Assembly (NCBI GenBank): GCA_937868455.1
Contig: CALMMO010000293.1
Coordinates: 1 to 6,769, forward strand
From: an uncultured Marmoricola sp.
Lineage (GTDB): Bacteria > Actinomycetota > Actinomycetes > Propionibacteriales > Nocardioidaceae
Length of the DNA: 6,769 nucleotides
Direction: 5' to 3'
The translations under genes were made by a program, and so were the position numbers. Positions 1 to 4,690 of the stretch are shown here, piece after piece; positions within the stretch are counted from its first letter, which is position 1, and the number at the start of each line of letters is the position of its first letter. The notes beneath the pieces are model-generated. The model was not told where the DNA came from. It ran no database searches and saw nothing but the letters and a program-made list of their open reading frames with translations.

Positions 1-481
1 CACAGGCACGCCCACGGGCACACCAACCGGAACCCCGACTGGCACTCCCACTGGCACACCAACCGGAACCCCGACTGGCACTCCCACGGGCACACCAACC
101 GGAACCCCCACAGGCACCCCAACTGGGACCCCCACAGGCACCCCAACGGGCACTCCTACGCCGACCGTCATTGACGCCATGGTGTTCGCTGGGCTGAGTA
201 CTGGAAATGATGTGATCTGGAAGGTCACCGGACTCCCCGCAGGCGCAAGCACCGACCTCACCGTTAGTGGGAGTGGAGTGAGTCTCACGGTGACCAGCGC
301 CAGCTGTGCGCCTTCTGGCAAGGCCTACACCTGCACGATCACCACGACTTCCGACACAGGCATCGTCAACGCGGTCAACAACGGCGCCAACAGCGGCACG
401 GTGAGCTTTGATATTGCAGTGCCTTCGGGATACACCGACTCTGACCTTGGCAACAACTCCGCGTCGGTGACGATCCCCTGA
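1..481 (+). CDS. C-terminal part of a TGTP-repeat, probably secreted protein with a DUF11/CARDB-like end domain (5' end outside window)
   Basis: The reading frame is open from base 2 to the TGA at 479-481, so the start lies upstream of the window. The visible part is a Thr-Gly-Thr-Pro repeat tract (bases 2-157), a short TPTV linker, and a domain of about 100 residues rich in Ser, Thr, Val and Gly with alternating hydrophobic residues, as in Ig-like beta sandwiches. It ends with [14 protein letters not shown], which resembles the closing strand of DUF11 or CARDB domains (D..NN.A.V). Two Cys codons (305-307 and 332-334) could form a disulfide, which would fit an extracellular place. No LPXTG motif, membrane segment or charged tail follows, so the visible end has no anchor. 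Pro/Thr linkers of this kind usually join domains of exported proteins and may be O-glycosylated; that is inference. I do not recognise a specific function. An internal ATG at 179 is unlikely to be the start, because the repeats in frame before it show purely synonymous variation. Confidence 0.8.
   Translation, partial: TGTPTGTPTGTPTGTPTGTPTGTPTGTPTGTPTGTPTGTPTGTPTGTPTGTPTPTVIDAMVFAGLSTGNDVIWKVTGLPAGASTDLTVSGSGVSLTVTSASCAPSGKAYTCTITTTSDTGIVNAVNNGANSGTVSFDIAVPSGYTDSDLGNNSASVTIP
2..157 (+). repeat. 13 tandem 12-bp repeats coding for (Thr-Gly-Thr-Pro)n, with 36-bp higher-order copies
   Basis: Thirteen uninterrupted units of the form ACN GGN ACN CCN, each coding TGTP. All differences between units are at third codon positions, so the protein repeat is perfect while the DNA is not. 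A higher-order period is visible: blocks 14-49 and 50-85 (36 bp, three units) differ at a single base, and 86-108 matches 14-36 before diverging. A 24-bp period (110-133 and 134-157) follows. The repeat may begin further left, outside the window. Gain or loss of units would keep the frame. Confidence 0.95.
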
Positions 482-502
482 GCCCGACCCAGCCCGCGCG
501 GA

Positions 503-508
503 TAGGCT
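503..508 (+). promoter_or_regulatory. Putative -10 box (TAGGCT) of aroA, leaderless arrangement
   Basis: TAGGCT fits the actinobacterial TANNNT -10 consensus and ends 7 bases before the GTG start codon at 516. Transcription would begin at or one base before the start codon. No Shine-Dalgarno sequence is present in this gap. No convincing -35 hexamer is seen. The same 7-base spacing recurs before hisN. Confidence 0.5.
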
Positions 509-515
509 CACCCGC

Positions 516-1790
516 GTGAACCCAACCCCGTCCAGTGACTTGTGGTTGGCCCCTCATGCCCAGGTGGCTGTTGATGCAACTGTCACGCTGCCCGGCTCCA
601 AGTCGCTCACCAACCGCGAACTCTTGCTCGGCTCTCTCGCCGACGGTCCTTCGGTGTTGCGCCGCGCACTGCGCTCTCGCGACACCGAACTCATGGCCGC
701 AGCGTTGCGCTCCCTCGGTGCGGGCATCGACACGTCCGGCACCGACTGGCCAATCACACCGGCGGAGTTGCGCGGTGGCACCCAGATCGACTGCGGCCTG
801 GCCGGAACTGTGATGCGGTTTGTGCCACCGGTCGCCGCACTCGCAACCGGTGACACGGCGTTCGATGGCGATGCGCATGCCCGGGTGCGACCCATGGCTG
901 AGGTGCTTTCCGGTCTCGGTCATCTTGGCGTCCAGGTCAGCGGCGGCCCCACACTGCCCTTCACCGTGCATGGTCGCGGATCAGTGCCCGGCGGCCGCGC
1001 CCAGATTGATGCCAGCGCGAGCAGCCAGTTCGTCTCGGCTCTGCTCCTAGCCGGAGCAAAGTACGACGAGGGCGTCGACGTACTCCACATTGGCGCGCCC
1101 GTGCCCTCCCTGCCCCACATCGACATGACGGTCGCGTGCTTGCGTGCCCGTGGAGTCGAGGTAGTCGACGGAGCACACCAGTGGCAGGTGGCCCCTGGAC
1201 CCATCGCTGGACGCGACCTGGTGATCGAGCCAGACCTCTCCAATGCAGCACCGTTCTTGATGCTGGCGATGATTGCTGGCGGCACGGTGGTGATCCGAGA
1301 CTGGCCCGAGCAGACCACCCAAGCCGGCGACCACCTGCGTGAGGTTCTCGCCCAGATGGGTGCCAGGTTCAGTCGCACCGAGGCTGGCCTCCAGATCAGC
1401 GGCACTGGAGCGATCACCGGCATCGACGCCGACCTGCACGACCACGGCGAACTCACCCCGGCCATTGCGGCGCTATGCGCGCTCGCCGACACCCCCAGCA
1501 GACTGCGCGGAATCGCCCACATCCGCGGGCATGAGACAGACCGACTGGCGGCTCTCGCGGCCGAACTGACTGGACTAGGCGCGAGAGTTGTTGAGACTGA
1601 CGACGGTCTGGAGATCTCACCGGCCACCCTGCACGGGGGCGTGTTTCACACTTATGCCGACCATCGGATGGCTCATGCCGGACTGATCATCGGCGCCGCA
1701 GTCGCCGGCGTGCAGGTCGAAAATGTGGCCACTACCTCCAAGACATTCCCTGGGTTCGCCCAGGTGTGGGAAAGCATGTTTGAGGGCTAA
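516..1790 (+). CDS. aroA: 3-phosphoshikimate 1-carboxyvinyltransferase (EPSP synthase)
   Basis: Sixth step of the shikimate pathway in the cytoplasm: transfers the enolpyruvyl group of phosphoenolpyruvate to shikimate 3-phosphate on the way to chorismate and the aromatic amino acids. The 424-residue protein is full length for the EPSP_synthase family (two similar domains). Visible motifs in order: PGSKSLTNR (26-34, with the phosphate-binding Lys29), [10 protein letters not shown] (93-102, the glyphosate/PEP loop with Gly97 and Thr98 intact), [11 protein letters not shown] (117-127), [10 protein letters not shown] (169-178), EPDLSNA (238-244), GEL then RGHETDRL (311-313 and 337-344), [10 protein letters not shown] (380-389) and TTSKTFPGF (406-414). 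The loop LAGTVMRF and the [11 protein letters not shown] segment are the forms common in actinobacteria such as Mycobacterium. The Met after DHRMA in many homologues is His here. The GTG at 516 puts the usual short N-terminus before the first beta strand and has a -10 box just upstream. rsgA follows after 3 bp, so the two are probably cotranscribed. Confidence 0.97.
   Translation: MNPTPSSDLWLAPHAQVAVDATVTLPGSKSLTNRELLLGSLADGPSVLRRALRSRDTELMAAALRSLGAGIDTSGTDWPITPAELRGGTQIDCGLAGTVMRFVPPVAALATGDTAFDGDAHARVRPMAEVLSGLGHLGVQVSGGPTLPFTVHGRGSVPGGRAQIDASASSQFVSALLLAGAKYDEGVDVLHIGAPVPSLPHIDMTVACLRARGVEVVDGAHQWQVAPGPIAGRDLVIEPDLSNAAPFLMLAMIAGGTVVIRDWPEQTTQAGDHLREVLAQMGARFSRTEAGLQISGTGAITGIDADLHDHGELTPAIAALCALADTPSRLRGIAHIRGHETDRLAALAAELTGLGARVVETDDGLEISPATLHGGVFHTYADHRMAHAGLIIGAAVAGVQVENVATTSKTFPGFAQVWESMFEG
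1782..1786 (+). promoter_or_regulatory. Shine-Dalgarno site (GAGGG) supporting the TTG start of rsgA
   Basis: GAGGG lies inside the last codons of aroA and ends 7 bases before the TTG at 1794. It supports that rare start and suggests that ribosomes finishing aroA feed translation of rsgA. Confidence 0.55.
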
Positions 1791-1793
1791 AGC

Positions 1794-2765
1794 TTGGCGC
1801 GATACGACGAGCACGACTACGAGTCCTACGACCGGCCACGACGCCGGACCAGGCCTCGCACCAAACAGCGTCCCACGCACGACGATGCCGTCGTGGGCGT
1901 GGTCGTCGCCGTGGATCGCGGTCGGATGAGCTGCCTGGTCGATGGAGTCGCGGTGACTGCGATGAAATCACGACCGCTAGGTCGCAAAGGCGTGGTTGTG
2001 GGCGATCAGGTGCGCATCGTGGGCGACGTGAGCGGGCGAGATGGCTCGCTTGCTCGCATTGTCGAGGTGCTCGAGCGCAGCACAGTCCTGCGACGCACGG
2101 CCGATGATGACGACCCCGTCGAGCGCGTGATTGTTGCTAACGCCGAACAACTTGTCATCGTGACTGCACTTGCTGACCCAGAACCTCGCACCGGCTTGAT
2201 CGATCGAGCACTGGTCGCTGCCTACGACGCCGGCATGACTCCCCTGTTGTGCCTCACGAAAGCTGACCTGGCATCACCGGCTGAACTGCTCTCCGTATTT
2301 GCCCCACTCGACATGCCCTACGTGGTCACCCAGCGCGGCGGCGACCTCGACCCGCTGCGCGCGGCTTTAGCCGGCAAATCCAGCGTGATGTTGGGGCATA
2401 GCGGTGTGGGGAAATCGACGTTGGTGAACGCCCTCGTGCCAGCAGCGCACCGCGAGACCGGACACGTCAATGCGGTGACAGGTCGGGGTCGACACACCTC
2501 CACCAGTGCTGTGCTGTTGCCGCTCCCGGAAGGGGGCTGGATCGTGGACACACCAGGCATTCGGTCGTTCGGTTTGGCACACGTCGAACCCCGCCGCTTG
2601 ATTGAGGCGTTCCCCGACTTAGCCGACGCGGCCCTTGGGTGTCCCCGCGGTTGCACCCATGAGAGCGACGAGCCCGAATGCGCGCTCGATGAGGCCGATG
2701 AAATTGCCGATCGGGTGGCGTCGTACCGCAGGCTTTTGGCCTCGCGCGCAATGCGCGACTACTAG
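1794..2765 (+). CDS. rsgA: Ribosome small-subunit maturation GTPase RsgA (YjeQ)
   Basis: Circularly permuted GTPase that binds the immature 30S ribosomal subunit and is released after GTP hydrolysis late in assembly. The 323-residue protein has an Arg/Lys-rich N-terminal tail (about 14-26), an OB-fold region (about 32-100), then the permuted GTPase motifs: G4 as TKAD (155-158), G1/P-loop GHSGVGKST (201-209), a switch-I-like RGRHTST (231-237) and G3 DTPG (252-255). The C-terminal zinc knuckle has Cys283, Cys287, His289 and Cys296. The G4 motif has Thr where Asn is most usual; this occurs in other RsgA proteins of this phylum. The TTG start at 1794 is chosen because the sequence from it (MARYDE and the RPR-rich tail) matches the conserved actinobacterial RsgA N-terminus, and a GAGGG site lies 7 bases upstream. 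It is 3 bp behind aroA, probably in one transcript. Confidence 0.96.
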   Translation: MARYDEHDYESYDRPRRRTRPRTKQRPTHDDAVVGVVVAVDRGRMSCLVDGVAVTAMKSRPLGRKGVVVGDQVRIVGDVSGRDGSLARIVEVLERSTVLRRTADDDDPVERVIVANAEQLVIVTALADPEPRTGLIDRALVAAYDAGMTPLLCLTKADLASPAELLSVFAPLDMPYVVTQRGGDLDPLRAALAGKSSVMLGHSGVGKSTLVNALVPAAHRETGHVNAVTGRGRHTSTSAVLLPLPEGGWIVDTPGIRSFGLAHVEPRRLIEAFPDLADAALGCPRGCTHESDEPECALDEADEIADRVASYRRLLASRAMRDY

Positions 2766-2801
2766 AGCACCCGGGTCCACGATCAGGGGCTCACCCTGGT
2801 C

Positions 2802-2807
2802 TAGCCT
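2802..2807 (+). promoter_or_regulatory. Putative -10 box (TAGCCT) of hisN, leaderless arrangement
   Basis: TAGCCT fits TANNNT and ends 7 bases before the ATG at 2815, the same spacing as at aroA. There is no Shine-Dalgarno sequence. The 9-mer CTAGCCTGA (2801-2809) is found again at the -10 position of the CBS gene (3741-3749). No clear -35 element is seen at 16-18 bp upstream. Confidence 0.5.
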
Positions 2808-2814
2808 GACTCCC

Positions 2815-3687
2815 ATGGCCTCCACATATACCGATGACCTGCGCCTTGCTCACGTCTTGGCAGATGACGCAGATTCGTTGAGCACCACGCGGTTCAAGGC
2901 CCTCGACTTGCACGTGATGACCAAGCCAGACCTGACCCCAGTCACCGACGCTGACCGAGCCGTTGAGGACGCGATGCGCGCCACCTTGTCACGGGTGCGT
3001 TCGCGTGACTCGTTCTATGGCGAAGAGCGTGGCACCACCGGCAGCAGCAACCGCAAGTGGGTCGTTGACCCCATTGATGGCACGAAGAACTACGTGCGCG
3101 GCGTGCCTGTGTGGGCCACCTTGATTTCGTTGCTGGTCGATGACGAAGTGGTGCTAGGGGTTGTCTCTGCGCCCATGTTGAACCGTCGCTGGTGGGCCTC
3201 ACTTGGCGACGGCGCCTGGACCGGTCGCTCGTTGCTCAACGCCACCCGCTGCCAGGTCTCTGATGTCTCCCGGCTCGAAGATGCGTCGTTCTCCTACTCC
3301 TCCATCGAGGGTTGGGATGAGATCGGACGCTACGAAGAGTTCTTGTCACTGTCTCGGCGCTGCTGGCGCACCCGGGCGTACGGCGACTTCTGGTCCTACA
3401 TGCTTCTTGTCGAGGGAGCCGTCGATCTGGCGGCCGAGCCGTCCCTTGAGCTTTACGACATGGCGGCGCTCGACATCATCGTGCGCGAGGCCGGGGGCAT
3501 CTTCACCTCTCTCGACGGCACGCCAGGGCCTCACGGCGGCAACGTCTTGGCCTCAAACGGTCGCCTGCACGACCAGGCCTTGGCCTTCTTGGGCACAGTG
3601 CCTAGCCATGACCCACACGATGATCGGGGCAATGGTGAGGTCTACGACCTCGAAGCCATGCGCTCGGCTCGCCACGACTTCGAGTAA
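2815..3687 (+). CDS. hisN: Histidinol-phosphatase, inositol-monophosphatase family (HisN)
   Basis: Removes phosphate from histidinol phosphate, the next-to-last enzyme of histidine biosynthesis; Mg-dependent and cytoplasmic. The 290-residue product has the inositol-monophosphatase fold: TPVTDADRAVED (41-52), the metal-binding GEE (69-71), VVDPIDGTKNYVRG (83-96, ligands Asp85 and Asp88), the actinobacterial HisN block WRTRAYGDFWSYML (184-197) and the second metal site YDMAALDIIVREAGG (214-228, Asp215). The conserved FSYSS and AYGDFWSY blocks point to HisN rather than to a general inositol phosphatase or CysQ. The ATG at 2815 is chosen over an in-frame start at 2635 because that would overlap rsgA by 131 bases and add 60 residues foreign to the family. 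The final 30 or so residues, with many Asp, Glu and His, extend past the usual end of the family. It sits 49 bp after rsgA; aroA-rsgA-hisN is a known actinobacterial neighbourhood. Confidence 0.93.
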   Translation: MASTYTDDLRLAHVLADDADSLSTTRFKALDLHVMTKPDLTPVTDADRAVEDAMRATLSRVRSRDSFYGEERGTTGSSNRKWVVDPIDGTKNYVRGVPVWATLISLLVDDEVVLGVVSAPMLNRRWWASLGDGAWTGRSLLNATRCQVSDVSRLEDASFSYSSIEGWDEIGRYEEFLSLSRRCWRTRAYGDFWSYMLLVEGAVDLAAEPSLELYDMAALDIIVREAGGIFTSLDGTPGPHGGNVLASNGRLHDQALAFLGTVPSHDPHDDRGNGEVYDLEAMRSARHDFE

Positions 3688-3709
3688 CAGAGTTCATCCC
3701 AATTCTTAA

Positions 3710-3725
3710 GAGTCATCCTCGACTC
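3710..3725. repeat. Small inverted repeat GAGTC-N6-GACTC overlapping the -35 region of the CBS gene
   Basis: Perfect 5-bp arms at 3710-3714 and 3721-3725 around ATCCTC; the right arm covers most of the proposed -35 hexamer (3719-3724). An imperfect direct copy of the left part lies 20 bp upstream (GAGTTCATCC at 3690-3699 against GAGTCATCC at 3710-3718). This could be an operator, but arms this short also arise by chance. Confidence 0.3.
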
Positions 3726-3747
3726 AACCCCCTGCGACGGCTAGCCT
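3719..3747 (+). promoter_or_regulatory. Putative sigma-70-type promoter of the CBS-domain gene (TCGACT-N17-TAGCCT)
   Basis: The hexamer TCGACT at 3719-3724 (4 of 6 bases of TTGACA) and TAGCCT at 3742-3747 are 17 bp apart, the ideal distance. Transcription would start near 3754, giving a leader of about 29 bases that contains the GAGGAG ribosome site. This is the best-formed promoter in the window, and it separates the CBS gene from hisN. Confidence 0.55.
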
Positions 3748-3770
3748 GAAAAACTCACAGACCCCAGCGC

Positions 3771-3776
3771 GAGGAG
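3771..3776 (+). promoter_or_regulatory. Shine-Dalgarno site (GAGGAG) fixing the ATG start of the CBS gene
   Basis: GAGGAG ends 6 bases before the ATG at 3783. Two in-frame TTG codons at 3777 and 3780 directly follow it and are too close to be used, so the ATG is preferred. Confidence 0.75.
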
Positions 3777-3782
3777 TTGTTG

Positions 3783-4214
3783 ATGAAGATCACCGAGGTT
3801 CTCAAGGCAAAGCCCACTGGTGCAGTCGTCACCGTCTCTCCTGACGCCACGGTGAAAGACCTCTTAGGTGTGCTTGCTTCGCACAACATCGGTGCCGTCA
3901 TCGTCAGCAGCGACGGCTCGGCAGTGGATGGGATCGTTTCAGAGCGCGACGTCGTACGACGTCTCAACGACACCGAGGGTCTTCTCGAGTCACCCGTGGC
4001 TTCGATCATGACCAGCACCGTGCACACCTGCGACCACTCCGAAGACCTCGACACCCTCATGGGCATGATGACCGAGCGCCGGATCAGACACGTGCCGGTG
4101 TTGGCCGACGACGCGCTGGTCGGCGTGATCTCCATCGGCGACGTGGTCAAGCACAAGATCGGGCAGTTGGAGTTCGAGCGCGACCAGCTCGACTCTTACG
4201 TGCACCAGACCTAA
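3783..4214 (+). CDS. Small protein with a tandem pair of CBS domains
   Basis: The 143-residue cytoplasmic protein consists almost wholly of two CBS motifs that would pair into one Bateman module. The first spans about 8-65 with the closing motif GIVSERDVVR (50-59); the second spans about 73-127 with RHVPVLADDALVGVISIGDV (102-121). The S/G-x-x-D residues at the end of each motif are those that often contact adenosine ribose in CBS proteins that bind AMP, ATP or related nucleotides. A charged tail (QLEFERDQLDSYVHQT) follows, as in actinobacterial homologues. There is no attached enzyme or channel domain, so it may act as a free-standing ligand sensor, like mycobacterial Hrp1-type proteins in form, but the ligand and partner cannot be told from sequence. 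The gene has its own promoter and ribosome site. The FKBP gene follows after 37 bp. Confidence 0.9.
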   Translation: MKITEVLKAKPTGAVVTVSPDATVKDLLGVLASHNIGAVIVSSDGSAVDGIVSERDVVRRLNDTEGLLESPVASIMTSTVHTCDHSEDLDTLMGMMTERRIRHVPVLADDALVGVISIGDVVKHKIGQLEFERDQLDSYVHQT

Positions 4215-4238
4215 GTCGGTCGGGCAGGGGTTGTGTGG

Positions 4239-4244
4239 GAAACT
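4239..4244 (+). promoter_or_regulatory. Weak candidate -10 box (GAAACT) of the FKBP gene
   Basis: GAAACT keeps A2 and T6 of TANNNT but has G in place of T1. It ends exactly 7 bases before the ATG at 4252, as for aroA and hisN, and the start has no Shine-Dalgarno sequence. Read-through from the CBS gene 37 bp upstream is the alternative. Confidence 0.25.
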
Positions 4245-4251
4245 CCTCGCC

Positions 4252-4623
4252 ATGACAACGAAGCCAGAAATCGACTTCCCAGACTCCCCTCCCCCGGCTG
4301 ATCTGGAGATCACCGACATCGTCGAAGGCGACGGCGCCGAGGCCAAAGCCGGACAGTTCGTCTCGGTGCACTACGTCGGTGTCGCCCACTCAACCGGTGA
4401 GGAATTCGACGCCTCTTACAACCGCGGCACCCCCCTCGACTTCCGTTTGGGCGTCGGGCAGGTCATCTCAGGATGGGACACCGGCGTCCAGGGCATGAAG
4501 GTTGGCGGGCGACGCAAACTCGTCATTCCCCCGCACCTGGGCTACGGCGACCGCGGTGCCGGAGGCGTCATCAAGCCCGGCGAGACCCTGATCTTCGTGG
4601 TTGATCTGATGGGTGTGCGCTAG
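4252..4623 (+). CDS. FKBP-type peptidyl-prolyl cis-trans isomerase
   Basis: Speeds cis-trans turning of Xaa-Pro bonds during protein folding. The 123-residue protein is a single FKBP domain after a Pro/Asp-rich tail of about 17 residues. Family features: VSVHYVG (37-43, Tyr41), EEFDAS (50-55, Phe52 and Asp53), LGVGQVISGWDTGVQGMKVG (66-85, with Val71, Ile72 and Trp75 of the ligand pocket), RRKLVIPPHLGYGDRGAG (87-104, Tyr98) and the closing strand LIFVVDLMGV (113-122). All the pocket residues I can place are present, so it should be active. There is no signal peptide, lipobox or membrane segment, so it is probably cytoplasmic. The ATG at 4252 is preferred over an in-frame GTG at 4231, because homologues start near here and the region before it looks like promoter. 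The gene ends the rightward block and faces the WS/DGAT gene across the palindrome at 4657-4690. Confidence 0.95.
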   Translation: MTTKPEIDFPDSPPPADLEITDIVEGDGAEAKAGQFVSVHYVGVAHSTGEEFDASYNRGTPLDFRLGVGQVISGWDTGVQGMKVGGRRKLVIPPHLGYGDRGAGGVIKPGETLIFVVDLMGVR

Positions 4624-4656
4624 TCGCTGCCCCTGCAAAAACCAAGCGCGACCAGG

Positions 4657-4690
4657 GTGAAGTTTCACCGGGTACCCGGTGAAACTTCAC
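4657..4690. terminator. Perfect 34-bp palindrome between convergent genes; possible two-way terminator
   Basis: Bases 4657-4690 equal their own reverse complement with no mismatch. In RNA this gives a 15-bp stem with a GUAC tetraloop on either strand. The centre is GGGTACCC. Each 12-base outer arm (GTGAAGTTTCAC and GTGAAACTTCAC) is itself an inverted repeat (GTGAA-N2-TTCAC), so the structure is nested. It lies 33 bp after the FKBP stop and directly touches the stop codon of the leftward WS/DGAT gene (4691-4693). No T-run follows immediately on either strand; the nearest, on the minus strand, is at 4637-4641. The palindrome is certain; the terminator role is inferred from place and strength. 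A dispersed repeat or protein-binding site is also possible. Confidence 0.55.

Noticed and set aside
1..157. CRISPR-like or minisatellite repeat array
   Set aside because: The units are contiguous 12-mers without spacers, and they code in frame for TGTP with only synonymous changes, so this is a coding repeat.
791..821. Glyphosate-tolerance signature in AroA
   Set aside because: Gly97 and Thr98 of the LAGTVMR loop are as in ordinary sensitive-type actinobacterial enzymes; the sequence gives no basis for claiming tolerance.
375..971. Long minus-strand reading frame across the end of the repeat gene and the start of aroA
   Set aside because: It runs antisense through two convincing genes, shows no domain pattern and is Arg/Gly/Cys-rich as expected of GC-rich shadow frames.
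920..1627. 235-codon minus-strand reading frame inside aroA
   Set aside because: It is the antisense shadow of aroA, whose own motifs are complete; the Ser/Arg/Pro-rich product looks like no family I know.
2765..2792. Hairpin after rsgA (GAGC-A-CCC against GGGGCTC) as a terminator
   Set aside because: The stem is 7 bp with a bulged A and a 13-base loop, there is no T-run, and it lies just upstream of the hisN promoter, so evidence for termination is too weak.
2635..2814. Upstream GTG start that would lengthen hisN by 60 residues
   Set aside because: It would overlap rsgA, the added residues are Arg/Pro-rich and unlike the family, and a -10 box lies just before the ATG at 2815.
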